A stretch of DNA of 64,000 nt from Xylanibacter ruminicola Ga6B6 (GTDB lineage Bacteria > Bacteroidota > Bacteroidia > Bacteroidales > Bacteroidaceae), in NCBI RefSeq assembly GCF_000687715.1, contig NZ_JHXD01000011.1, positions 1 through 64,000 of the forward strand, read 5' to 3'. How positions within the stretch are numbered: position 1 is the stretch's first letter; each line of letters opens with the position of its first letter. The position numbers were made by a program, and so were the translations under genes. Shown in pieces: positions 16,358 through 23,837 of the stretch. The notes beneath the pieces are model-generated. The model was not told where the DNA came from. It saw only the letters and a list, made by a program, of their open reading frames with translations, and did no database searches.

Positions 16358-16806
16358 GACCTATGCGTAGCAAGTTCAGTCAGAGTCGTCGCACTGTGCC
16401 ATCGCTCAATGTGGCCTCGATGCCTGACCTGATCTTTACAGTGCTCTTCTTCTTCATGATTGTCACCCACATGCGTAGTGACGAGGTAAAGGTGCGCCTG
16501 CAGGTGCCTCAGGGCAGCGAGGTGCAGAAGTTAGCCAATAAGCAGGCCGTGGTAAACATCTATATCGGCCATAAAGGTGAGGCTTGGCATGTACAGCTGA
16601 ATAACGACATCGTACAGCCAGGCGATATTCCAGCCCGTATCGAAGAGATTCGTAGTGGGCTCTCTCAAGAAAATCAGCAGCGACTCACCGTTAGTCTGCG
16701 TGTTGATAAAAAGGCACCCATGGGTTTGGTGAGCGAGGTGAAACGCCAGCTGCAACAGGCCTATGCCTTGAAGATTAATTATAGTGCGACAGAAATCAAA
16801 AAATAA
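16354..16806 (+). CDS. exbD: ExbD/TolR-family protein (second copy)
   Basis: A 150-aa paralogue of the preceding protein with the same plan: basic start, TM helix with SMPDLIFTVLFFFMIVTHM (proton-carrying Asp25) and a periplasmic domain. Pairs of different ExbD proteins are usual in Bacteroidetes Exb operons. A second Met at residue 4 is an alternative start. Confidence 0.9.
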   Translation: MRPMRSKFSQSRRTVPSLNVASMPDLIFTVLFFFMIVTHMRSDEVKVRLQVPQGSEVQKLANKQAVVNIYIGHKGEAWHVQLNNDIVQPGDIPARIEEIRSGLSQENQQRLTVSLRVDKKAPMGLVSEVKRQLQQAYALKINYSATEIKK

Positions 16807-16814
16807 CTACTGCT

Positions 16815-17312
16815 ATGGTAAAAATTGACGAACTTGACAAGCAGATTCTGAGTCTGATAGCTGCCGATGCCCGTATTCCATTCCTGGAGGTGGCTCGTGC
16901 TTGTAATGTAAGTGGTGCTGCTATTCACCAGCACATTCAAAAGATGAACAACATGGGTGTGCTGAAGGGCACCCAGTACCTGATTGAGCCCGAAAGTGTG
17001 GGCTACGAGACCTGTGCCTTTATTGGTCTGAACCTGAAAGACCCCGCTAAGTTCGACGAGGTTCTCGAACAACTGAAGCAGATTCCTGAGGTGGTGGAGT
17101 GCCACTTTACTACGGGTAACTTTGATATGTTTATCAAGATCTATGCCCGCAACAACCACCATCTGCTGACGATTATTCATGATAAACTGCAGCCACTCGG
17201 CCTTTCTAGCAGTGAGACGCTGATATCGTTCCATACGGCTATCGACCGTCAGCTGCCTATTGCCGATCTGCTGACACAAGATACCGAAGCCGAGGCGTCG
17301 GCCGAGGGATAA
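16815..17312 (+). CDS. Lrp/AsnC-family transcriptional regulator
   Basis: A 165-aa regulator: N-terminal winged helix (residues 1-60, KIDELDKQILSLIAADARIP and a helix-turn-helix around VARACNVSGAAIHQHI) and a C-terminal RAM ligand-binding domain (about 68-145). It follows exbD by 8 bp and is probably co-transcribed with the proton-channel genes. Its stop is followed within 3 nt by a perfect hairpin and then by a cobalamin riboswitch. The ligand is unknown. Confidence 0.9.
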   Translation: MVKIDELDKQILSLIAADARIPFLEVARACNVSGAAIHQHIQKMNNMGVLKGTQYLIEPESVGYETCAFIGLNLKDPAKFDEVLEQLKQIPEVVECHFTTGNFDMFIKIYARNNHHLLTIIHDKLQPLGLSSSETLISFHTAIDRQLPIADLLTQDTEAEASAEG

Positions 17313-17314
17313 CT

Positions 17315-17336
17315 GGTGATATTGCGTAATATCACC
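17315..17336. other. Perfect 9-bp inverted repeat after lrp
   Basis: GGTGATATT and AATATCACC around GCGT, starting 3 nt after the lrp stop and touching the riboswitch. No T-run follows, so it is a poor terminator. An operator or an mRNA 3'-end hairpin is possible. Confidence 0.55.
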
Positions 17337-17500
17337 CGCGAAGGTGCACGTAACTGTGCTTAATTGGGAATGTGAGTGAGAATCTCCGACTGTCCCGCAG
17401 CAGTGAACTCCATTATGGCTGTCCGACTATAGGCCATTGCCCCGTTTTGGGCGAGAAGGCGTCGGATAGTGGAGGAAAGTCTGAAGACCAGCCTTCTGCG
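17337..17500 (+). ncRNA. Cobalamin (B12) riboswitch aptamer
   Basis: The closing stem CGCGAAGG (17337-17344) can pair with CCTTCTGCG (17492-17500). Conserved pieces follow in order: GCAC/GTGC hairpin, TTAATTGGGAA, GTGAGAATCTCCGACTG, TCCCGCAGCAGTGAA, GAAGGCGTCGGATAG, and the B12-box-like GTCTGAAGACCAGCC (17479-17493). This matches the cobalamin riboswitch class in order and spacing. It is on the plus strand, 25 bp behind lrp, with its own terminator at 17571, and the next genes are on the opposite strand. It therefore has no evident downstream target. Confidence 0.85.
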
Positions 17501-17570
17501 ATTTTGTTGCTGAAGCACTCTCGAGGTAAGGGTGATTGAGGCAATCATACGTGTATTATTATATAAGTTC

Positions 17571-17616
17571 GGGGGAGACCCCGTCGCGACGACAGCATCT
17601 CCCCCTTTTGTTTTTT
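17571..17616 (+). terminator. Intrinsic terminator after the riboswitch
   Basis: GGGGGAGA (17571-17578) pairs with TCTCCCCC (17598-17605), followed by TTTTGTTTTTT. The T-run orients it for plus-strand transcripts, so the riboswitch transcript ends here, about 115 nt after the aptamer. No start codon with a credible frame lies between. Confidence 0.8.
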
Positions 17617-17641
17617 CATTCGTTAGATTTTCCTTCCCTAT

Positions 17642-18439
17642 TTATTTTTGTTTTAGCTGTTTCACCTCAAAAGTAAAATAGGTATCAGGATATGGTTCGT
17701 TCTCAAGTGTAAAATGCCACCATTCGCTGTCGAGTGGTTTGAAACCGTGTGCCAGCATGGCATTTCGCAGTATCATGCGGTTATTAAATTGTTTTTCGGT
17801 GATCTTAAGGCCCTGGGGCGACTTTGAGTTGTCACCCGTGTAATCGCCTGTTTCTGGATTGCCGCAGAAGTCAGGATGACTCTCTGGTCCGAACCAGTCG
17901 AAGGTGCCACCCATGTCGAGCTCTTTCTCTGTGTTCATATCGAATAGCGTCAGGTCGACCGTGCTGCCACGTGTATGTCCGCTCTTCTCATAGATGTACT
18001 CCTGCTCAAACAGTACGCTCTTGTCTAAGTCGGGGTAGAAGTAGCGCTTCATCAGTGTATCGGGTATATCCTCTGCCCAGCGTACAAAATGGTCAACACC
18101 CTTTTGTGGACGATAAGCATCGTATATCTTTAAACGGTAACCCTGCGCCATCACGTCGTCGCTCACAGCACGCAGACTGTCAGCTGCTGCTTTCGTGAGC
18201 AGAGCCGTGGGCTCCAGATAGCCGTCAATGCGCTTTCCAACAAAGTTGTAGGTGCCAAAATAGCGTATCTCCAGGATGGCATCGGGTACTGCATCGGTCA
18301 GTGTTACAAAGCCGCTGGCATCATCCGGAGCTACCACTGTGGCAGTCGTATTTGCCTGGCGCTTGCAACCGCTCGTGAGTAGAATTACGAAGCACATCGC
18401 AAGGATGGATACGGGCTGAATGTATTTCTTGATAGGCAT
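17642..18439 (-). CDS. D-Ala-D-Ala dipeptidase (VanX/DdpX-like, M15D) lipoprotein
   Basis: A 265-aa zinc dipeptidase with a lipoprotein signal (LLTSGC, Cys25). The M15D zinc motif is SGHTRGSTVDLTL (His and Asp ligands) and the later EWWHF supplies Glu and the third ligand; YDAYRPQKG is the usual Arg-containing motif. It hydrolyses D-Ala-D-Ala dipeptide, likely for recycling in the periplasm; no VanHA genes accompany it, so glycopeptide resistance is not implied. Minus strand, converging on the riboswitch. Confidence 0.9.
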   Translation of the reverse strand: MPIKKYIQPVSILAMCFVILLTSGCKRQANTTATVVAPDDASGFVTLTDAVPDAILEIRYFGTYNFVGKRIDGYLEPTALLTKAAADSLRAVSDDVMAQGYRLKIYDAYRPQKGVDHFVRWAEDIPDTLMKRYFYPDLDKSVLFEQEYIYEKSGHTRGSTVDLTLFDMNTEKELDMGGTFDWFGPESHPDFCGNPETGDYTGDNSKSPQGLKITEKQFNNRMILRNAMLAHGFKPLDSEWWHFTLENEPYPDTYFTFEVKQLKQK

Positions 18440-18469
18440 AATAGCTTAAATTGTCTTAAAATCTTGGTG

Positions 18470-18477
18470 CAAATATA
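18470..18477 (-). promoter_or_regulatory. -7 box of the dipeptidase gene
   Basis: TATATTTG on the minus strand, 31 bp before the start codon. The -33 element is weak. Confidence 0.4.
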
Positions 18478-18548
18478 CGATATTTTTCGATTAGTCAGGT
18501 CCTTAATTAAAACTTTAACATATTTTATACGTAAAGAATAGGGGCAAA

Positions 18549-18643
18549 ATTGTATGATTTGCAGTCGTCATTTTGCAAATATGCGTACTTTTTTGATTTC
18601 TGCGGGTAAATATTGTTAAAATACTTGCAAACAGTCATACAAT
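18549..18643. promoter_or_regulatory. Spaced inverted repeat overlapping a promoter
   Basis: ATTGTATGA (18549-18557) is the exact inverse of TCATACAAT (18635-18643). The second arm lies between the -33 and -7 elements of the promoter at 18624-18655. This layout suits a DNA-binding dimer or looping repressor; the regulator is unknown. Confidence 0.45.
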
Positions 18644-18655
18644 GTTGTATATTTG
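18624..18655 (+). promoter_or_regulatory. Promoter of the candidate small RNA
   Basis: CTTG at 18624-18627 and TATATTTG at 18648-18655, 20 bp apart, form a good Bacteroidetes promoter. No plus-strand gene follows before the terminator at 18724. Confidence 0.65.
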
Positions 18656-18661
18656 CAATCG

Positions 18662-18760
18662 AATTTAGTTAGTAGTTGGTTTTAAAAACTTTGTTAGTAG
18701 ATGTTAAACGAATAGTTAACAACAAAAGGGCCCGCAGTTGATGCGCGCCCTTTTATTTTT
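18662..18760 (+). ncRNA. Candidate small RNA, about 100 nt
   Basis: A good promoter and a strong terminator frame about 100 nt without any reading frame longer than a few codons. The body is A/U-rich with TTAGTTAGTAG and GAATAGTT motifs. It shares both motifs and its overall layout with the minus-strand candidate at 44852-44943. I cannot name a family. Together with 18440-18660 it fills the 313-bp gap between two minus-strand genes. Confidence 0.55.
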
Positions 18761-18762
18761 TA
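18724..18762 (+). terminator. Intrinsic terminator of the candidate small RNA
   Basis: AAAAGGGC (18724-18731) pairs with GCCCTTTT (18747-18754); an inner CGCA/TGCG extends the stem around GTTGA, and TTTATTTTTT follows. It slightly overlaps the 3' end of the convergent phosphoesterase gene. Confidence 0.8.
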
Positions 18763-19733
18763 GTATAATTCATTCTAACCTTCTCCCAACTGATAGTGCC
18801 GTCTTTCTTCACATGCACACGTACCAGATAATCGCCAGGTTGGGGGTTGTTGGCCTCACACATCGAGTCGAGCGTCAGGTATTCGGTATCGCCTACTTTC
18901 TGATAGTCCCATTTATGCACATGCCCTAGGAATACCATATCCGTTTCCCACTCACTAAACTTGTTCAACAGGAAGAACATCTCCTCACGCGGGAAGGTAG
19001 AGGCGAACTCTACTGATCGCGGACGGAAGATATTGGTATGACTGAATACGAAGGTATGACGGATTATTTTCTCACCTGTATCATGATAATAATCATTCAA
19101 TACGCCTTGTTCTAACAGTTTGACTTGTTCACGCCCCAACGTACCACTGGCCGAGTCGAGGAAAATAAAATGATCTAGCTGAGGAGGATCGAGATTTACC
19201 AGTACATAGACATCATAGAATGATGAGTGGAATATGTTCGACCACAATGCCCATCCATTATGTGTGATATCATGATTGCCAACCACCGGGAAAAAGGGGT
19301 ATCTCACCTTGTCAAGGGAGAAATTCTCATCGTTCAAATAATGTTCTGCGTAGTATTTCTTCGCATATTTCTCTCTATACTCATCTATCAGGTCTTCAAG
19401 TATGATGTAGTATTCAGCTTTGGTATCGGCGATATCACCCAGATGCGCCATCAGCAGATCGTTGTTATCTAGCGCAATCTGTAGCATTTCGCGCATACGA
19501 CCATCATCAGTTGTCAGATGACTGTCGGCACCCACTAAGAATGTGTATTCATCCCCTTCATAACCACTGAGCATAGTACCATCACCCTTATGACCCTGAT
19601 AATAGGCATTCGACATCTTAACACGATCCTCAACACCCGTGCCACTTACCAATACACCAATCGGACTCACTTTGTCGCAAGCCGAAAGCAACAGCAGTAC
19701 TGCTCCTAATAATATATAATGTGTAGTCTTCAT
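18753..19733 (-). CDS. Metallophosphoesterase lipoprotein
   Basis: A 326-aa calcineurin-like phosphoesterase with a lipoprotein signal (LLLLSACDK). Motifs: GADSH, AHLGDIAD, VVGNHD, FSHTNIF and GHVHKWD supply the two-metal site, with SH and Ser replacements at some positions. It probably acts in the periplasm; the substrate is unknown. A second start at 19742 overlaps the upstream stop; MKTTHYILLG at 19733 gives the more usual lipoprotein start. It ends a three-gene minus operon with preA and the barrel protein. Confidence 0.85.
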   Translation of the reverse strand: MKTTHYILLGAVLLLLSACDKVSPIGVLVSGTGVEDRVKMSNAYYQGHKGDGTMLSGYEGDEYTFLVGADSHLTTDDGRMREMLQIALDNNDLLMAHLGDIADTKAEYYIILEDLIDEYREKYAKKYYAEHYLNDENFSLDKVRYPFFPVVGNHDITHNGWALWSNIFHSSFYDVYVLVNLDPPQLDHFIFLDSASGTLGREQVKLLEQGVLNDYYHDTGEKIIRHTFVFSHTNIFRPRSVEFASTFPREEMFFLLNKFSEWETDMVFLGHVHKWDYQKVGDTEYLTLDSMCEANNPQPGDYLVRVHVKKDGTISWEKVRMNYTKK

Positions 19734-19735
19734 TG

Positions 19736-20446
19736 TCACCATACGTATTTTAGTCCTAATTTTCCTGATGTCTCGTATTTACTGGCCAGCTGACTCATAC
19801 TGCCAGCGGGACGGATATTGAATTCGCCAAATAAGTACATCTGTTTGGTCAGTCTTCCGTAAAAGTTCAGTCCCCAGTTGATGTTCCAGTTCTCATAATA
19901 GAAATCGTCGTAGTTACGGAAAAAAAGTCCAATATTCCATGAGTTGGTACGTGGACGAATCATGGCCCCGAATCCGAACGTAAAAGTAAGTGGTTCGGTA
20001 TAGCCAAAGTCACCAGTTTTCCAATGAATATACGACTCACCTACTCGCAGAAAGAAATACGGCATTTCCCAAGTCAGAGAGAGGTTCCCGATGGTTTCGT
20101 TGGCATTCCAACGATTGTAGCGGTTGTACATCAGTTTGCCATCTATATTGATGTCACCCCACCACACGGGCAGCCGATAACCACCCTGCACGTCGTTCGA
20201 GTAGAGCTGTTTGCCCCACTGTTGTTGTACATCGGCACCCACATGCCAGCGATCAGTCAAATGCCGTTTATACGAGAGACCGAAACCGCCATAGCCACTA
20301 ACAACCACATTGTTACCTGCCATCGCATAACCCGATATCTCGTTTTTATGTTCACCATTATAGCGATGCTGACCTATAAATGCGTTTTGTGCCTGCATGG
20401 TTATAGTACCAAGCAATAGACAAAGTATAACGATTATTCTGTTCAT
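19736..20446 (-). CDS. Putative outer-membrane beta-barrel protein
   Basis: A 236-aa protein with a signal peptide (ending TMQAQ) and many alternating aromatic beta-strands, finishing LGLKYVW with a terminal aromatic. No named family is recognised. I start at 20446 (MNRIIVILCLLLG), which overlaps the preA stop by 4 bp; the longer frame is preA shadow. It overlaps the phosphoesterase at its 3' end. The trio may form one pathway, but nothing in the sequence defines it. Confidence 0.7.
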   Translation of the reverse strand: MNRIIVILCLLLGTITMQAQNAFIGQHRYNGEHKNEISGYAMAGNNVVVSGYGGFGLSYKRHLTDRWHVGADVQQQWGKQLYSNDVQGGYRLPVWWGDINIDGKLMYNRYNRWNANETIGNLSLTWEMPYFFLRVGESYIHWKTGDFGYTEPLTFTFGFGAMIRPRTNSWNIGLFFRNYDDFYYENWNINWGLNFYGRLTKQMYLFGEFNIRPAGSMSQLASKYETSGKLGLKYVW

Positions 20447-21903
20447 TTCTTTTTGGGAATACGTTTGGTAAGACCGATGGCCCCGGTGGGACATACCAGT
20501 CGACATAGATGACAGCCCACGCACTTGGTACCTACGATACGTGGCTGGCGCTCTTCGAACGCAATAGCCTGATGTCCGCCATCCATACACGAGATATAAC
20601 AACGTCCGCAACCGATGCAGCGCTCACGATCCACCTTGGGATATACCATGGTGTAGCGATCCAGATCGGATGGTCTCACAAAGTTGGGCAGCTGTTCACC
20701 CACCAGATTGTCTAACTTCTCAATACCTCGCTCAGTCAGGTAGGTCTGCAGACCTGATATCAGGTCGTCTATAATCCGATAACCATACTGCATCACGGCG
20801 GTACACACCTGTACGTTCCTACAACCCAACTGTATGAAATCCACGGCGTCGCGCCATGTCTCAATACCACCAATACCACTCAGTTCTATAGCTTTGCCAT
20901 GTGTACCGTTAATCACGGGATCCATCCTCATCTCCAGAATAAAGCGTAGTGCAATGGGCTTTACGGCTTGTCCGCTGTAGCCCGATAGGGTTTGCTTGCC
21001 ACTCACTTCTGCCTCTTTCGACATGGTGACACTTTTGATGGTGTTGATAGCCGAGATGGCATTGGCACCAGCAAAGTAAGCACCCATAGCCGGACGGGTC
21101 ATCTGTGTGATGTTAGGCGTCATCTTAGGAATCACAGGAATATTGACACTGCGTTTTACATAGCTGGTGTAGAAGTTCACCAACTCCGGATCCTGACCGA
21201 TGTCGCTACCCATACCTGCCAGTCGCATCTGTGGACACGAGAAGTTCAGCTCTATCGCATCGCAACCTGCCTCCTCGGCCAGCTTGGCCAACTCTATCCA
21301 CTCCTCCTCAAACTGGCCCATAATCGAGGCTACCACCACTTTGGTAGGGTAGTTCTGTTTCAGGCGGCGCAGAATGTCGAAATCTACCTGATAAGGATTC
21401 TCCGACAACTGCTCCATGTTACGGAATCCGGCAAAGGTGGTGCCTTTCTTCACGGCATCGAAACGGGGCGATACCTCATGGATATCCTGCTTACAGATGG
21501 TCTTATAGAACACACCAGCCCATCCTGCCTCAAAGGCGCGTGCCACCATCTCGTAGTTGGTGCACACAGCCGATGATGCTAAGAAGAAAGGATTCTCGCA
21601 GGCAATGCCGCAGAATGTGATACCCAGCGATTGTTGCTGTGCATCACCCGTCTGCTCCTTGACAGATGCGCAATCTGCCAGCAGCTCCCTGATTCTGATA
21701 GGCTGATCATAGTGGATACACGCCTGTTCGGCACGTAACAAATCATCGTCAGTACAACCCGCTACCCAGCGCCAGGCATTCTTTTCGTTGTCAAACCGGA
21801 AGGCACGGATGGCTCTGGCCACATCTCCTTTACCGCACGCTTTGGTGCAAGGAGCATCCTCGCATAACAAGCAGCGTACCGCTTCTTCGTACTTATGCAT
21901 CAT
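20443..21903 (-). CDS. preA: PreA-like dihydropyrimidine dehydrogenase with N-terminal Fe-S segment
   Basis: A 486-aa protein. Residues about 90-410 form the FMN-binding dihydroorotate dehydrogenase-like barrel (FLASSAVCTNYEM, ELNFSCPQ, PVIPKMTPNI, GIGGIETWRDA); the C-terminus has two 4Fe-4S motifs (CIGCGRCYISC and CVGCHLCRLVCP). The family reduces uracil and thymine with NAD(P)H, normally with a PreT partner. The N-terminus carries CLLCEDAPC..AC (C11, C14, C19, C23), a cluster motif usually found on PreT/GltD-type subunits, and no preT is nearby. Substrate is uncertain. Confidence 0.85.
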   Translation of the reverse strand: MMHKYEEAVRCLLCEDAPCTKACGKGDVARAIRAFRFDNEKNAWRWVAGCTDDDLLRAEQACIHYDQPIRIRELLADCASVKEQTGDAQQQSLGITFCGIACENPFFLASSAVCTNYEMVARAFEAGWAGVFYKTICKQDIHEVSPRFDAVKKGTTFAGFRNMEQLSENPYQVDFDILRRLKQNYPTKVVVASIMGQFEEEWIELAKLAEEAGCDAIELNFSCPQMRLAGMGSDIGQDPELVNFYTSYVKRSVNIPVIPKMTPNITQMTRPAMGAYFAGANAISAINTIKSVTMSKEAEVSGKQTLSGYSGQAVKPIALRFILEMRMDPVINGTHGKAIELSGIGGIETWRDAVDFIQLGCRNVQVCTAVMQYGYRIIDDLISGLQTYLTERGIEKLDNLVGEQLPNFVRPSDLDRYTMVYPKVDRERCIGCGRCYISCMDGGHQAIAFEERQPRIVGTKCVGCHLCRLVCPTGAIGLTKRIPKKK

Positions 21904-21950
21904 AATCGTAGTTTTTAATCATTCATAACAAAACGTCCCTTTTATGTCTG

Positions 21951-21958
21951 CAAAGATA
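21951..21958 (-). promoter_or_regulatory. -7 box of the preA operon
   Basis: TATCTTTG on the minus strand, 48 bp before the start. The region 21904-22082 holds this and, on the plus strand, the -7 box of the PAP2 gene. Confidence 0.5.
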
Positions 21959-22031
21959 CGATATTTTTTGGAATTTTGGCGATATTAACAAAAATTAAAA
22001 TAAAAACCGCATAACTCTCTCCTTTTTTTCA

Positions 22032-22039
22032 TAAATTTG
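22032..22039 (+). promoter_or_regulatory. -7 box of the PAP2 gene
   Basis: TAAATTTG 44 bp before the start codon at 22083; the -33 region is not clear. Confidence 0.4.
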
Positions 22040-22082
22040 CATTTATAAATATGTGAACATTCTAATCTATATAATTATTACG

Positions 22083-23822
22083 ATGAAGAAAACTTTTTTT
22101 GTACTACTCATGATGTTTGCTATGAGCAACGTAGCAAAAGCCACTGATCTTGATATCAATCTGGAACCGTTGAAGTTGCAGACGCCTGAGATGGAGATGA
22201 AGCTCGACTGTCAGGCTGCCCCCGATTATCGTCCGGAATTGGAACTGCCCATGTCACCTTTGATGGGTAGCAGCGAGAAGTATCAGCTCACGTGGATGCG
22301 TACCAATCCCGGTGTAAAACCGTATAAGGTGATGGACGACTTGACCTTTGCTGGTATCCCTCTGTTTGTGGCAGGTATCATTGCTAAGGGCGAGAAGAAA
22401 TCGTTCCGTCAGAACACCAGTGAGAACAAGCACACACTGGTGACCGACTTTAAGACCGAGATTGATAACTACACCCAGTTCTTTGGTCCTGTGATGGCTA
22501 CTGGCTTAAAAATTGCTGGTGTAGAGGGACGTAGCGATTGGGGCCGTTATCTGACTTCAGCCGCTATGTCGTATGGTTTTATGGCCTTGTTTGTTAACAG
22601 CATTAAGTACACCGCCAAGGAGATGCGTCCCGATGGTTCTACCCGTAACTCATGGCCCAGCGGACATACAGCTACCGCCTTTGTGGGTGCTACCATCCTG
22701 CATAAGGAGTATGGCTTAACCCGTTCGCCTTGGTACTCGGTGGCTGGTTATGGTGTGGCCACAGCTACTGGTGTGATGCGTGTACTGAACAATCGTCACT
22801 GGGTGAGCGATGTGCTCTCGGGTGCCGGTGTGGGTATCATTTCGGGTGAGCTGGCCTATGCTATGAGCGACCTGATTTTCAAGGGTAAGGGGCTGTTGCG
22901 TGGCGATGCCATCAGCGAGCGTAGCATCATCGACCATCCTTCGTTCTTCTCTATCTCGATGGGATTAGGATTAGGTTCGCAATCGCTCGACTTCGGTGCG
23001 GAGACCATGAGTGATGCCCACGACAACTTTAACCTGAAGTTTGGTGCTTCTACTGCCGTATCTGCCGAGGGTGCCTATTTCTTCAATAAGTATGTTGGTG
23101 TGGGTGGTCGTCTGCGTGTGAATAGCACACCTATCAATGGCTGGGACCGCGTGTTGAACTATGCCGACCAGGATGTGAAGGAGATGTTTAAGGATCTTGA
23201 TGCCGACATGGACCTGAGACCACTGAATAATATCGTCTTCAGAACAGCTGATAAACAGCCTCAGTTTACGATTGAGAGCGACCACCTGACAGAGTTCGCT
23301 GCCGACCTTGGTGTGTATTTCAATCTGCCACTCTCTAAGCGTTTTGCTATGGGCGCCAAGTTGCTGGCCGGTCGTAGTATCATGCAGGAGCTGAATCTCT
23401 CTGCCCATTACCAGGGTAAGGTGGTGGATGTCAACCCCATGGCCATCTTGGATGATGATCCCAATTTGTTCTACGAGACAGATGAGACCTACGATACCAA
23501 ATGGGATTACTTTACGCTGAATGCCAACAACACCTTTAAGTGGGGAACAGGTATCTCGCTGACCTATGCCTACAAGGAGAATTATGCCTGGCGCCTGTTT
23601 GTAGATTATGATATGGCCCGTAAGACCTATACGTTGGAGTATAATCCCACACAGTTCATGCATTCGGCTCTCCCGACATATTTCGACTTTGCGGAGATGA
23701 TACAGGAGATAGATCCGGCATATGCTGCTGACATGATATCGGAGATGTCGCCTGTGACCACACATATAAAAAAGAACCGCCATACTTTCGTTATTGGCGG
23801 CTCCTTAACCATATCATTCTAA
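22083..23822 (+). CDS. PAP2-family phosphatase fused to a beta-barrel-like domain
   Basis: A 579-aa protein with a signal peptide (ending VAKA). Residues about 95-275 form a PAP2 phosphatase with all three motifs: KYTAKEMRP (KX6RP), WPSGHTA, and RVLNNRHWVSD (RX5HX3D). The rest (about 290-579) is rich in alternating beta-strands (FSISMGLGLGSQSLDF, VGVGGRLRV, GTGISLTYAY) and ends GGSLTISF, a barrel-like C-terminus. PAP2 enzymes remove phosphate from lipid phosphates such as lipid A or polyprenyl pyrophosphate. The substrate is unknown and the fusion is unusual. I start at MKKTFFVLL. Confidence 0.85.
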   Translation: MKKTFFVLLMMFAMSNVAKATDLDINLEPLKLQTPEMEMKLDCQAAPDYRPELELPMSPLMGSSEKYQLTWMRTNPGVKPYKVMDDLTFAGIPLFVAGIIAKGEKKSFRQNTSENKHTLVTDFKTEIDNYTQFFGPVMATGLKIAGVEGRSDWGRYLTSAAMSYGFMALFVNSIKYTAKEMRPDGSTRNSWPSGHTATAFVGATILHKEYGLTRSPWYSVAGYGVATATGVMRVLNNRHWVSDVLSGAGVGIISGELAYAMSDLIFKGKGLLRGDAISERSIIDHPSFFSISMGLGLGSQSLDFGAETMSDAHDNFNLKFGASTAVSAEGAYFFNKYVGVGGRLRVNSTPINGWDRVLNYADQDVKEMFKDLDADMDLRPLNNIVFRTADKQPQFTIESDHLTEFAADLGVYFNLPLSKRFAMGAKLLAGRSIMQELNLSAHYQGKVVDVNPMAILDDDPNLFYETDETYDTKWDYFTLNANNTFKWGTGISLTYAYKENYAWRLFVDYDMARKTYTLEYNPTQFMHSALPTYFDFAEMIQEIDPAYAADMISEMSPVTTHIKKNRHTFVIGGSLTISF

Positions 23823-23837
23823 AAAGATGCGACGTGC

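Noticed and set aside
17360..17548. A 62-codon minus-strand frame
   Set aside because: It overlaps the cobalamin aptamer and has no start signals or protein character.
17642..18439. Glycopeptide resistance (vanX)
   Set aside because: The dipeptidase is a lipoprotein without vanH/vanA neighbours; a recycling role is simpler.
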